NCBI GenBank assembly: GCA_021781455.1
Contig: JAJXWV010000035.1
Location: 1 to 64,000, forward strand
Source of the DNA: Acidobacteriota bacterium
GTDB lineage: Bacteria; Acidobacteriota; Thermoanaerobaculia; Gp7-AA8
DNA length: 64,000 bases
Direction: 5' to 3'
Positions within the stretch are counted from its first letter, which is position 1; each line of letters opens with the position of its first letter. This document shows positions 34,389 to 43,039 of the stretch, piece after piece. The position numbers and the translations under genes were made by a program. Below the pieces are notes generated by a model. It was not told where the DNA came from, did not search any database, and was given only the letters and a program-made list of their open reading frames with translations.

Positions 34389-37331
34389 TTAGAACGTGTC
34401 TCCGATCCAGAAGCTGGTGTGAGTGCCTCCCGGGAGCGAGCTCCGCAGATCGGTCCGGCGTGCGATGTCCCAGTGCAGCTCCAGGCCAAAGATGTCGAAC
34501 GACAGTCCGTATCCCACGGAGGCCAGTCCGTCCTTGAGCCGACCGTTCTTCATGAACGTGTACGGTTGTCCGGCGAACTTGGCGCCGCCGACGTCGAGGA
34601 ACAGGTCGCCGCGGATGCCCTGGATGGCGACGCCCGGAAAAGCGATTACGTCGACGAGCGGGAAGCGCAGCTCGAGATTCGCGAAGCCTGCCCGGTTGCC
34701 GATGATCGACTGAAAATCGTAACCACGCAGCGTGTTCAGTCCGCCGAAATAGTAGAAGTTCGAAAGATGGCCGGTCGAGTAGCCGCCGAAAACGCGAGCG
34801 GCGAGCAGCATGCGCGAGGTGAGCTGAAGGTACTCGCGCCATTCGATGGTGTAGTCGTTCGACAGCGTCCCTCTCCGGCTGAGGTCCGGCGCGTAGTCCG
34901 TGCCGATCTCATAGCGTCGGCCGGAGATCGGGCCGAACTCCTTGAAGCTCGTGTTGTCGCCGCTGAAGCTCGCGCTGACGACGGGGAAATGGTCGCGATA
35001 TTCGGACAGCAGATAGGCCCCGGTCGTGGGGTCGAAACTGGTCGGGAACCAGAAGTCACGGCTCTGGAATCCCGCGCCCAGGTCGATGCGGTGATACCGG
35101 TCGAACGGATAGCTGTAGAGGCCGAGCACTCCCGTCTCGCGGTAGACCTGCTTGCCTTTGTCGAAGAGGCTGGAGGCGCTGGTATAGGCATTGGCGTTGT
35201 AGAAGGAGCGGTTGTCGAACACCCGCACGCCCCAGTTCCAGCGGTGCTGCAGGTCCATGTAGATCACATCGAAATTCGAGAATGACGAGACTGAGTCGAG
35301 CGAAGCGATGAAGCGCCGGTTGCCCAGCATGTCGCTCATGTAGATGGTTGATCGCGAGACGAACAGCTGGTCGGAGGTCACTCCGGCGTTGACGCTGACG
35401 TCATCGATGAACAGCTTGAACCCGCGCGATTTCTCGACCTTGTCGGGGTCGATGGCCACCTCGACCGGCGGCTCGTACACCTTGCGGCTCTTCGCCTGCA
35501 GCGGAGCCGTCGGCAATGCCACCTTGTCGAGCGTGCGGATGGGCTTGTCCGTGGTGGTCTTGAACAGCCGCCACTGCCCCTTGTAATACGAAGCGAAGAC
35601 GAGCTGCTCCTTGTTGCCCTCTCCGGTGAAGACCACCGGAGTGAAGCAGCCGCCAACGACGTCGGTGTACTGCAGGAGCTCCCCGTTCTCGAGGTTCAGC
35701 GAGTAGATGTTGTAGGCCGCGAAATTGGCGGGGTCGGGCTTCGGCGTCTTGTCCTCGGCGCGCCTGGGATTCGACGCCAGCTCCGCTTCGATGGCCTGCT
35801 CGATGTTGCGTCCGGTCTGCTTGTCGGATGAGAAGAAGATCCTCTTTCCGTCGGGTGTGAACCAGGCATCCGAATCGTTCCACTGCCCCGTGGTGAGCTG
35901 GTAACGCTCCGACGGATTGTCGACGCTGATCTTGAACAGCTTCGAGTAACCGTCCACCACGGAGGAGTAGACGATCCACTTGCCGTCGGGCGAATAGGTC
36001 GGCGATGCGTCGAAGAAATGGTCGTTGGTCAGGTTCGACACCTGCTCGGTGGCGATGTCGTAGAGGAAGATGTCGGACTGGTTGCCCAGGATGCCGGTGA
36101 AGGCGATCTTCTTTCCGTCCGGCGAGTAGGCTGGATTGAGCTGCTGCTCGATCTTCATCGGAACAGACTTCTCGATCTGTCCGGTGAGGGGATTCATCAG
36201 CATGAGGTTGCGGCCGCGCTCCTTCTTCACGAAGAAGGCGATCTGATCGCCGTTGGGCGCGAACGCGAGATCGCGCCCCATCACCGGACCGACGGTGAAC
36301 ATCTGCACGATCGGGTATTCGTATTTCGTCGTGTAGCCGGGCGTGAGGTTCTTCCACAACTTCCGATCGGGGATCTTGAAGACGGCGACGTCGACGTCTT
36401 CCATGTAGGTGGTGAAGCCCGCCAGGAGATCGCCGGACGGCGAAGGCACCGGCGAGATCTCGTCGCTCGAGCTCATGTCGGGGTTGATCCGGAACGGCTC
36501 GCCGTACTCGATCGGCTCGCCCTTGGCGATCAACGCCGGCAGGTACTGTTTCCGAAGCCACGTCCGGAACTGCGTGTTGAAATCCTCGGGAGTAATGTCG
36601 AAGGCCCGCTTCAGAGCGCGGTCGACGCTGCTGCCGAGGGTGTTGCGATATTCGTAGATGAAGTCGCGAAGGCCGTCCCAGCCGTACTTCTGCTGGATGT
36701 ACGCAAACACGGCGTGTCCGAAGCGATAGGCGAAATAGCCAGTGGGATTCTGCGTGATTCGCGGAATGTGGTCGTTGACCACGGCGTCGCGCAGGACCAT
36801 GCGGTCCTTCGAGTCTTCGTCCCGCCCCATGAAGGAGGCCAGGCCCTCCATGAACCACGTCGGCGGGTTGGCGGTAACCTGCTTGCCGAATTTCCCCTGG
36901 AACAGGATCTCGTACTCGAAGACGTGCGTCAGCTCGTGCTGAACGAGCTGCAGGAGTTTCTCGTCGGTCGTGTCGATGGGAATGACCATCCGGTTGCGCG
37001 TCGGCTCGGCGAATGCGCCGACGCCCTCAGGGATGAAATTCAGGTCGACGTTGGTCTGCTCGAACGCCGAGTGCGTGGCGTAATAGATCAGCGGGATCTT
37101 CTTGCTGATCTGGAAATTGAATTCCCGGGAGAGGGTGTCATACGCGCTCTCGGCGGTATCGACGACCCGCTGCAGCGACGGACGCTCGTCGTCGTAGAAG
37201 AAGATGTCGAAATGCGTCGAGTGGTAGATGTTCCACTTGAACTTGTCGTAGACGATCTTGTTCTGACCGAACGGATAGGCAGCCGGTACGAACGCAAAAA
37301 CGAAGACGACGAGCGCGATGAGACGCTTCAC
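34389..37331 (-). CDS. Gluzincin protease, beta-propeller and outer-membrane barrel fusion
   Basis: A 980-residue exported protein. A signal peptide (LIALVVFVFAFVPAAYP) is followed by a zinc-protease-like domain with HELTH (132-136) and a downstream Glu in WFMEGLASFMG, a gluzincin arrangement. Next is a TolB/PD40-type propeller with repeats such as PAYSPDGKKIAF and PTYSPDGKWIVY (roughly 290-600). The C-terminal third resembles an Omp85/surface-antigen barrel, with GGLNTLRGYDFQSIIG and a terminal aromatic (DTF). GTG at 37331 is preferred because GGAGG lies five bases upstream; an ATG at 37343 has no ribosome site. The barrel would place the protease domain at the outer membrane. Activity is inferred. 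Confidence 0.8.
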   Translation of the reverse strand: MKRLIALVVFVFAFVPAAYPFGQNKIVYDKFKWNIYHSTHFDIFFYDDERPSLQRVVDTAESAYDTLSREFNFQISKKIPLIYYATHSAFEQTNVDLNFIPEGVGAFAEPTRNRMVIPIDTTDEKLLQLVQHELTHVFEYEILFQGKFGKQVTANPPTWFMEGLASFMGRDEDSKDRMVLRDAVVNDHIPRITQNPTGYFAYRFGHAVFAYIQQKYGWDGLRDFIYEYRNTLGSSVDRALKRAFDITPEDFNTQFRTWLRKQYLPALIAKGEPIEYGEPFRINPDMSSSDEISPVPSPSGDLLAGFTTYMEDVDVAVFKIPDRKLWKNLTPGYTTKYEYPIVQMFTVGPVMGRDLAFAPNGDQIAFFVKKERGRNLMLMNPLTGQIEKSVPMKIEQQLNPAYSPDGKKIAFTGILGNQSDIFLYDIATEQVSNLTNDHFFDASPTYSPDGKWIVYSSVVDGYSKLFKISVDNPSERYQLTTGQWNDSDAWFTPDGKRIFFSSDKQTGRNIEQAIEAELASNPRRAEDKTPKPDPANFAAYNIYSLNLENGELLQYTDVVGGCFTPVVFTGEGNKEQLVFASYYKGQWRLFKTTTDKPIRTLDKVALPTAPLQAKSRKVYEPPVEVAIDPDKVEKSRGFKLFIDDVSVNAGVTSDQLFVSRSTIYMSDMLGNRRFIASLDSVSSFSNFDVIYMDLQHRWNWGVRVFDNRSFYNANAYTSASSLFDKGKQVYRETGVLGLYSYPFDRYHRIDLGAGFQSRDFWFPTSFDPTTGAYLLSEYRDHFPVVSASFSGDNTSFKEFGPISGRRYEIGTDYAPDLSRRGTLSNDYTIEWREYLQLTSRMLLAARVFGGYSTGHLSNFYYFGGLNTLRGYDFQSIIGNRAGFANLELRFPLVDVIAFPGVAIQGIRGDLFLDVGGAKFAGQPYTFMKNGRLKDGLASVGYGLSFDIFGLELHWDIARRTDLRSSLPGGTHTSFWIGDTF

Positions 37332-37344
37332 ATGACCTCCCACG

Positions 37345-37403
37345 AAGCGGGTGGCGGGTAGCGCGTAGGAGACCGAATCTCCCGCCCGCTACACGCTACA
37401 CGT
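37345..37403. repeat. GCGGGTR-like heptamer hairpin
   Basis: The left arm (AAGCGGG TGGCGGG TAGCGCG) and the right arm (CCGCCCG CTACACG CTACACG) are opposed 7-mers. It sits between two minus-strand genes, eight bases after the stop of one and 13 bases before the start of the next. Confidence 0.75.
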
Positions 37404-37411
37404 CCACCGCT

Positions 37412-38095
37412 TCACTCGGTAAAGACGTAGCGGGATGCGGACGTTTCCTGCGGCACGAATAACCCGACGAGCTGCGTCTCGAGCGAACGGAGATTCTCGA
37501 ACAGCCCCAGCAGCTCGTCGTAATTGCGCTGGTCGAATTCCTTGAAGTCCCGGAAGTTGTCTTCCAGCACTTTCTCACCGGTATCGCCGTTGAAGATGGC
37601 GATGTCGATGTCGAACACGAATCCGGTCGACTCGACGAGCACCTGCCGGTAGAACGTCCTGCCGTCGGCGGGGGACGTGTACTCCTCGGTGCGATAGCCC
37701 GACTTGTCGTTGATGTCGAAGTCGATGATGCCCGAAATGAGGTAGTCGGCACCGGTCTTGGCGCCGAGATCCTTCCAGTAGTCGCGGTTCGCTTCCAGCG
37801 CCTTCATGTCCTGGCCGGGGAGGTGCGTGGCCGGCACGGTGACGATGTGGAGCTTCGTGCTCTTGGTCAGTTGCTTCTTGAGATAGCGCTGAAACTCGCC
37901 CTGGACGTCGATCTTGGAGGCGCGGTCGTTCCTCTTCTCGCCGCCGCCGCCGATGATGAAGGGCGCGATGCCGATCTTCTCGTCGCCCGTAATGGCCAGC
38001 TTTGCCTTCACGGGAAGCTTCATCTTCACTTCGGTGACGCCGGCGTCGGCCGCCAACGGGACGAGCAGCGCGAGGACGAGGGGCAGGCCTTTCAT
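37412..38095 (-). CDS. Hypothetical exported protein, CsgG/TolB-N-like fold suspected
   Basis: A 227-residue protein with signal peptide (LPLVLALLVPLAADA). It contains GIAPFIIGGGGEKR, YLKKQLTKSTKLHIV, and TGADYLISGIIDFDIND, a strand-helix pattern like the CsgG or TolB N-terminal fold that reports on envelope components. No catalytic motif. It overlaps the TPR lipoprotein gene by four bases, so the two likely work together at the envelope. Family assignment is a guess from pattern. Confidence 0.65.
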   Translation of the reverse strand: MKGLPLVLALLVPLAADAGVTEVKMKLPVKAKLAITGDEKIGIAPFIIGGGGEKRNDRASKIDVQGEFQRYLKKQLTKSTKLHIVTVPATHLPGQDMKALEANRDYWKDLGAKTGADYLISGIIDFDINDKSGYRTEEYTSPADGRTFYRQVLVESTGFVFDIDIAIFNGDTGEKVLEDNFRDFKEFDQRNYDELLGLFENLRSLETQLVGLFVPQETSASRYVFTE

Positions 38096-38757
38096 CGGGA
38101 TCCTCCGGGAGGGTTCGACGGCGGGACGGCAGGGGGAGTGGAGGGCGGCGGATTCTGCGCCGGAGCAGCTTGAGCAGGAGGATTCTGAGCCGGCGGAGTC
38201 GTCGCCGCCGGCGGAGTCTGTGGCGGGGCAGTCTGTGCGGGCGGACTCTGCGCCGGAGGATTCGAAGTCGTAGCCGCTGGAGCCGTCGACGTCGCGGTTG
38301 ACGAAGCTGCGGCGGGTGCCGTGCTCGTTGCGGCTGTTCCGGCGGCGGACGTTGCGGTCGCGGCAGCCGGTTTGGTCTCGCCGTTTGCGGACTTCCCCTC
38401 CTGCCGCTGCTGGCGCTTGCGGTTGCGCGCCATGAACTCGGTATACCGGCTGTAGTTTTTCTGGATGTACTGATTCGTGCGATCGAGCCTGAGCGCCTCG
38501 CGGTATTCCTTCGCCGCCTTCTCGTACTCGCCGTTCGCCTCGAACGCAACGGCCAGATTGTTGTGGGCCATGGCATCGTTCGGATTGAGTTCCACCGCGC
38601 GCTGGAAGCGGAACCTCGCCTCGCGCCAGAGGTTCATCCGAGCCATCTGCACCCCAAAATCGTCCTGCGTGGAAGGCTTGCGCAGGTCCGCGTGACCGTG
38701 CGAGCAGGCCGTCAGGGCGACGGCCATGAGTGCAGCCAATGCAACTGTGTGCCTCAT
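38092..38757 (-). CDS. TPR-containing lipoprotein
   Basis: A 221-residue protein. The signal peptide ends in the lipobox VALTAC, so it should be lipid-anchored. Two tetratricopeptide-like repeats are visible (ARFRFQRAVELNPNDAMAHN and FEANGEYEKAAKEYREALRL), followed by a low-complexity Ala/Pro/Thr tail of about 100 residues. TPR lipoproteins of this size often scaffold pilus or secretion assembly. It precedes, and overlaps with, the exported-protein gene. Confidence 0.8.
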   Translation of the reverse strand: MRHTVALAALMAVALTACSHGHADLRKPSTQDDFGVQMARMNLWREARFRFQRAVELNPNDAMAHNNLAVAFEANGEYEKAAKEYREALRLDRTNQYIQKNYSRYTEFMARNRKRQQRQEGKSANGETKPAAATATSAAGTAATSTAPAAASSTATSTAPAATTSNPPAQSPPAQTAPPQTPPAATTPPAQNPPAQAAPAQNPPPSTPPAVPPSNPPGGSR

Positions 38758-38872
38758 CGAAGGACACCCCCGAGCGCAGCTTTTGAGTGAGTCAGTGTCC
38801 GGGGATTATAATTTTGATCCCGCACTTGACCCCTTTCCTTCTCGGGCGTCGCCTCCCGGCGCCGTTCACACC

Positions 38873-39949
38873 ATGTCAGAGAATCTGCGCGATCTGCTGA
38901 TCGCCTGGTCATTGCTGCCGTTTCTGACTCCGAACCGGACACGATTGTTGTGTGAGTTCTTCGAACCGCTGACCTTGGCCTGTAATGCTTCCTCCACAAC
39001 GCTCGCGGCCATGCTCGCCATCGAGCATGAGCAGGCAGAACTGGTAAAAGATCCGTTACAACCTGCTGCTCGGAATCGCGTTGCCACACTCCGCGAATCC
39101 GTCCTGACTCTCGTGGACGATGATTATCCTCCGCTTTTGCGCGAGATCATCGACCCTCCCCTGGCTCTGCACACGCGCGGCCGGCGGGAGTTGCTCCAGC
39201 GACCTTCGCTCGCGGTGGTCGGCTCGCGCCGGGCCTCACCATATGCGCTCAACGCCACGCGATACCTGGTTGCGCCGATCGCCGGCGAAGCCGAGATGGT
39301 GATCGTCTCCGGTCTGGCCCGCGGCGTCGACGCCGCCGCGCATCAGACGGCTCTCGATTCCCGTGGCGCGACGATCGCCGTCCTCGGCACCGGCATCGAC
39401 GTCGTCTACCCTCGTTCGAACCGCCGCCTCTTCGAGCGCATGGAACAGGAGGCTCTCATCGTCACCGAGTTCCCGCCCGGCACGCCGCCACTCGCACAGA
39501 ACTTTCCGATCCGGAATCGGATCATCTCCGGCCTGTCGCGCGGCACCGTCATCGTCGAGGCAACAGGCCGCAGCGGTTCGCTGATCACCGCCCGCATGGC
39601 CGCCGAACAGGGGAGGGAGGTCTTTGCGGTTCCGGGGTCGATCTTCTCGGCTGGCTCGGAAGGAACGCACCGGTTGATCCAGTACGGCGCGAAGCTCGTC
39701 CATGACGCCAACGACGTCCTCGACGAGCTGCCCGGGTATGCGAAGGTGCACAAAGAGGAGCCGCCGTTGCCCGATCCCCCGCTCCGCGATGTCCTCGAGA
39801 CGCTCAGCCGTGACGAGGGCATTCACGTCGATGCCGCCGCAGCGAAGCTCGGCCGTGGCGTGCCGTCCATTGCGGAAGCCCTTCTGCAGCTGGAGCTCGG
39901 CGGGTGGGTGCAGGCGCTCCCGGGATCGCGTTACTTGAGGGTGAAGTGA
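38873..39949 (+). CDS. dprA: DNA-processing protein DprA (Smf)
   Basis: A 358-residue protein that loads RecA on incoming single-stranded DNA during natural transformation. The Rossmann-like core shows VVGSRRASPYAL, VSGLARGVDAAAHQTAL, LGTGIDVVYP and FPIRNRIISGLSRGTVIVEA; the N-terminal helical (SAM-like) and C-terminal winged-helix (DMP) domains are present. ATG at 38873 is chosen from homology. A pilus ATPase and pilin are in the window, so natural competence is conceivable. Confidence 0.95.
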   Translation: MSENLRDLLIAWSLLPFLTPNRTRLLCEFFEPLTLACNASSTTLAAMLAIEHEQAELVKDPLQPAARNRVATLRESVLTLVDDDYPPLLREIIDPPLALHTRGRRELLQRPSLAVVGSRRASPYALNATRYLVAPIAGEAEMVIVSGLARGVDAAAHQTALDSRGATIAVLGTGIDVVYPRSNRRLFERMEQEALIVTEFPPGTPPLAQNFPIRNRIISGLSRGTVIVEATGRSGSLITARMAAEQGREVFAVPGSIFSAGSEGTHRLIQYGAKLVHDANDVLDELPGYAKVHKEEPPLPDPPLRDVLETLSRDEGIHVDAAAAKLGRGVPSIAEALLQLELGGWVQALPGSRYLRVK

Positions 39950-39960
39950 CAGTGGGGGCA

Positions 39961-40114
39961 GCGGGTAGCGGGTAGCGGGTAGCGGGTGGCGGGTAGCGGG
40001 TAGCGGGTAGCGGGTAGCGGGTGGCGGGTAGCGGGTGGCGGGTGGCGGGTGGCGGGTAGCGGGTGGCGGGTGGCGGGTGGCGGGTAGCGGGTAGCGGGTA
40101 GCGGGTAGCGGGCG
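39961..40114. repeat. 22-unit GCGGGTR heptamer array, single arm
   Basis: Twenty-one perfect GCGGGTR units and one GCGGGCG stand head to tail without any spacer. The seventh base is only A or G: AAAGAAAAGA then GGGAGGGAAAA in order. No opposed arm is present. The array begins 11 bases after the dprA stop. The following 60 bases to the next gene show nothing. Confidence 0.97.
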
Positions 40115-40177
40115 TTCAGCGCAGAATTCAGATCGAGGATTGAGACCGGAGAACGCCTGGTCGGCCCCCGCTGCTCC

Positions 40178-40468
40178 TCAAGCGGCGACCGTCTGGTGGC
40201 CGTTCCGCGACTGCTTGACCTTGTACGCGATCAGCGCCACGGGAATGCCGATGCCGATCAGTTTCTTGAGCGGCTTGGGCAGGCCGAAGCCCACCAGGAA
40301 TCCAAGGACGGCACCTCCGGCGATGATCTGGGGTGCGTACTCTCGAGCCACAGCCTTGAAGTCGAGCGTCGTTCTCAAACGACGGTCGAGCTCGTCGATG
40401 CGATCTCCCACGCCGTCCCTGGCCCGCTCGATCTGCTGTTCGATCTGCTGCTTTTCCTCGGGGGTCAT
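40178..40468 (-). CDS. Hypothetical small membrane protein, DUF3618-like
   Basis: A 96-residue protein. The N-terminal 40 residues form a charged amphipathic helix (EEKQQIEQQIERARDGVGDR), followed by two hydrophobic stretches (IIAGGAVLGFLVGF and LIGIGIPVALIAYKV). It overlaps the holin-like gene by four bases. Such pairs are common in envelope-stress or membrane-structuring loci; the function is unknown. Confidence 0.7.
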   Translation of the reverse strand: MTPEEKQQIEQQIERARDGVGDRIDELDRRLRTTLDFKAVAREYAPQIIAGGAVLGFLVGFGLPKPLKKLIGIGIPVALIAYKVKQSRNGHQTVAA

Positions 40469-40893
40469 TGCCTGCTCCTGGCCCGGGCGATGTCGTCCTT
40501 GATCGACTCGATGTCGTTCTTGATCTGGTGGACGGATTCCTTCGGGACGAATTCGACCTGCGAGAACTTTCGCTTGCCGAGAAGGGCCAGCACGCCGGCG
40601 CCCGCGAAGAGCAGCACAGTGACGATCAGCGCCGACAGCCACGCCGGCACGCCGAGCGCGACCAGCCCGAGGGTGATCGTGACGAATAGAAAGGCGAGGC
40701 CGAACAGGCCCACGAATGCGGCGGCCGCGAACATCGCCAAGCCGCCGCCGAGCTTCGCCACGGTGTCCTTGAACTCCAGCTTGAGCAACGCCACTTCGCT
40801 GCGGAAGAGCGTCGAAAAATCAGCCGTCAGCTCCTTGATGATCTGGCCGAGCGACCGCTCCTTGTCAGTTGCGTAGTTGAAGTTACTGGCCAT
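40465..40893 (-). CDS. Phage holin-family-like membrane protein (DUF1469 type)
   Basis: A 142-residue protein. An amphipathic N-terminus (LGQIIKELTADFSTLFRSE) is followed by two long membrane helices (LAMFAAAAFVGLFGLAFLFV and LSALIVTVLLFAGAGVLALL) and a charged C-terminal helix. This matches the DUF1469 / holin-X group, which despite its name is usually chromosomal and not linked to lysis. First gene of a two-gene unit; divergent from queD. Confidence 0.8.
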   Translation of the reverse strand: MASNFNYATDKERSLGQIIKELTADFSTLFRSEVALLKLEFKDTVAKLGGGLAMFAAAAFVGLFGLAFLFVTITLGLVALGVPAWLSALIVTVLLFAGAGVLALLGKRKFSQVEFVPKESVHQIKNDIESIKDDIARARSRQ

Positions 40894-40952
40894 AATGCAC
40901 TCCAGCGAGCAAAGCTCATTCCGCAGTCTATCCTCACGGGAACCTCAAATTC

Positions 40953-41318
40953 ATGGCCATCGAGCTAGTCAAGGATTTTCGATTCGAAGCGGCCCACTGG
41001 CTGCCCAACGTGCCGGAAGGGCACAAGTGCCGGCGCATTCATGGCCACTCGTTCCGCGGCGAAGTGGCGGTACGCGGCGAGGTCGACCCGGTCACCGGCT
41101 GGGTCATCGACTTCGCCGATCTGAAGCGAGCCGTCGACCCGGTCGTCAATCGCCTCGATCACTATCTCCTCAACGACATCGAGGGACTGGAGAACCCGAC
41201 CTCCGAGATCGTGGTGATGTGGATCTGGAATCAGCTCGCACCGGCAGTCCGTGGGCTTTACCGGGTGACGCTCGAAGAAACCTGCACGTCGCGCTGCCAC
41301 TACTACGGGAAGTCCTGA
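40953..41318 (+). CDS. queD: 6-carboxy-5,6,7,8-tetrahydropterin synthase
   Basis: A 121-residue zinc enzyme making the queuosine/7-deazaguanine precursor from dihydroneopterin triphosphate. Zinc ligands and catalytic Cys appear in FRFEAAHWL and CRRIHGHSF (CxxxHGH), and the second half has LDHYLLNDI and NPTSEIV. The last codon and stop (TCC TGA) already lie in a CTGAGTC heptamer repeat. No other que genes are in the window. Confidence 0.95.
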   Translation: MAIELVKDFRFEAAHWLPNVPEGHKCRRIHGHSFRGEVAVRGEVDPVTGWVIDFADLKRAVDPVVNRLDHYLLNDIEGLENPTSEIVVMWIWNQLAPAVRGLYRVTLEETCTSRCHYYGKS

Positions 41319-41439
41319 GTCCTGAGTGCTGAGTCCTGAGTGGCTTCGATCTTGACTCCTTCCATGCATTCGGGACTACCGGCAAACTCAGGACTCAGGA
41401 CTCAGGACTCAGGACTCGGGACTCAGGACTCGGGACTCG
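41311..41439. repeat. CTGAGTC heptamer hairpin overlapping the queD stop
   Basis: The left arm (41311-41341) has units CTGAGTC, CTGAGTG, CTGAGTC; the right arm (41386-41439) has seven or eight opposed units, some GGGACTC. The queD stop codon TGA is part of the first unit. The spacer is 44 bases. Confidence 0.88.
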
Positions 41440-41462
41440 CCACCTTCACGACCGCTCCAGGC

Positions 41463-42926
41463 ATGAGTGATAATCGCCGCCTCATGAAACCGGCGCGGGC
41501 GCTGCTCGAGGACGTTCTGGCGTCACTCCGCCGGGCGGCGGTGCGCTACGCCGACATCCGTTACACCGAGACGCTGCAGCAGGACGTGCGCGTGCGCAAC
41601 GGCGAGGTCGACCACCTCGCCTCAACCGTCGATCGCGCCATCGGCGTGCGCGTCCTGATCGGCAACGGCTGGGGCTTCGCCGCCAGCAGCGACACGAGCG
41701 AGGCTTCGCTGCGCGCCACCGCCCGGCGAGCCCTCGAGGTCGCAGCCGCGAGCCATCTGGCATCCACGATCGAAGTCGTTCTCAGTGACGTCGAGCCGCA
41801 CGTGGCGCGCTGGTCCTCGACATACGAGATCGATCCCTGGTCCGTGCCCCTCGACCGCAAGATCGACCACCTCCTCGGCGCGACCGAGCCGATGCGGGGA
41901 GATCCCCGCATCCGCCAGGTCTCCGGCGACATCTCCTCGTACCGCCAGGAGAAGGTCTTCGCCTCGACGGCCGGCAGTTTTCTCGAGCAGTCCACCACCG
42001 AGATGGGCGGCGGCATCGAGGCGGTCGCGATCGAAGGCGACGAGTTCCAGCGGCGCACGTATCCGAATCCATTCGGCGGCGATTTTCAGGCTGCAGGCTG
42101 GGAGTTCATCGTCGCGCTCCACCTGCAGGAGAAAGCGCTGCCGATCCGCGACGAAGCGCTGGCCCTTCTGGCCGCACCGAAGGCGCCGGCCGGCCGCTTC
42201 GACCTGATCGTCGGCTCGTCGCAGCTGGCGCTGCAGGTTCACGAGTCGTGCGGCCATCCCACTGAGCTCGACCGCGCGTTGGGCCTGGAGATCTCCCTGG
42301 CCGGCGGCTCGTTCCTGCAACCCCACATGCTCGGCCACTTCCGTTACGGGTCGGATCTCGTCGACATCGTGGCCGATGCCACGGTGCCGCGCTCCATCGG
42401 TTCGTTCGGCTTCGACGACGACGGCGTCCCCGCCCAGCGCTTTCACCTGATCCGCAACGGCATCTTCGTCGACTACCTCACCGGCCGCGACACGGCTCCG
42501 GCCATCGGCCGGCGCTCGAACGGGACCGTTCGTGCCGAGAGCGCCGCGCGCATCCCCATCATCCGCATGACCAATATCAACCTGGAACCCGGCACCACGC
42601 CGCTGGCGGAGATGATCGCGGACACCAAGCACGGCATCTTCGTCGACACGAACAAGTCGTGGTCCATCGACGACCTCCGGCTCAATTTCCAGTTCGGCTG
42701 CGAGGTCGCCTGGGAGATCGAGAACGGCCGGTTGGGCCGTCTCCTGAAAAATCCGCTGTACACGGGGAGCACGCCGGAGTTCTGGCGCTCCTGCGATGCC
42801 CTCGGGGACGCAGCCAGCTGGCAGATCTGGGGTCTGCCGAACTGCGGCAAGGGCGATCCGATGCAGACCATGCGCGTGGCCCACGGCGCGCCCGCCGCCA
42901 GGTTCAGAAACGTGGAGATGGGATGA
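41463..42926 (+). CDS. tldD: TldD-type metalloprotease subunit
   Basis: A 487-residue protein that, with TldE, degrades unfolded or linear peptides. The zinc site HESCGH (HExxxH) and the later PNCGKGDP, which supplies the third ligand Cys, are both present, as is the early DIRYTETLQQDVRVRNGEV. ATG at 41463 fits the family start; an ATG seven codons on is possible. The tldE gene follows after a repeat, so both subunits are available. The TldD/E pair also trims some ribosomally made peptides elsewhere, but no such precursor gene is seen here. Confidence 0.93.
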   Translation: MSDNRRLMKPARALLEDVLASLRRAAVRYADIRYTETLQQDVRVRNGEVDHLASTVDRAIGVRVLIGNGWGFAASSDTSEASLRATARRALEVAAASHLASTIEVVLSDVEPHVARWSSTYEIDPWSVPLDRKIDHLLGATEPMRGDPRIRQVSGDISSYRQEKVFASTAGSFLEQSTTEMGGGIEAVAIEGDEFQRRTYPNPFGGDFQAAGWEFIVALHLQEKALPIRDEALALLAAPKAPAGRFDLIVGSSQLALQVHESCGHPTELDRALGLEISLAGGSFLQPHMLGHFRYGSDLVDIVADATVPRSIGSFGFDDDGVPAQRFHLIRNGIFVDYLTGRDTAPAIGRRSNGTVRAESAARIPIIRMTNINLEPGTTPLAEMIADTKHGIFVDTNKSWSIDDLRLNFQFGCEVAWEIENGRLGRLLKNPLYTGSTPEFWRSCDALGDAASWQIWGLPNCGKGDPMQTMRVAHGAPAARFRNVEMG

Positions 42927-43035
42927 GACGGACCGCAGACGGCAGACCACGGACGACGGTCGGCTCGAGCCAGGAGTTCGGGCCATGGCTTCGCCACCTG
43001 CGCTCTGCGCCCTGCCCTCTGCAGTCCGGGGTCTG
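42927..43035. repeat. Heptamer inverted repeat (GCAGACN / GCCCTCT type) between tldD and tldE
   Basis: The left arm is GACGGAC CGCAGAC GGCAGAC CACGGAC, directly abutting the tldD stop. The right arm is GCGCTCT GCGCCCT GCCCTCT GCAGTCC, ending a few bases before the tldE start. Both step by seven; the match is imperfect. Confidence 0.65.
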
Positions 43036-43039
43036 AACC

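Noticed and set aside
35401-37361. Long frames of about 450-485 codons on both strands overlapping the barrel protein
   Set aside because: All lie within the 980-residue fusion gene; they show low-complexity Arg/Ala/Gly content.
37412-38767. One 451-codon frame spanning two genes
   Set aside because: The upstream half is out of frame with the TPR lipoprotein, which has a signal peptide and repeats; two overlapping genes with ATGA explain the region better.
39961-40114. CRISPR array
   Set aside because: The unit is 7 bp and there are no spacers; no cas genes are in the window.
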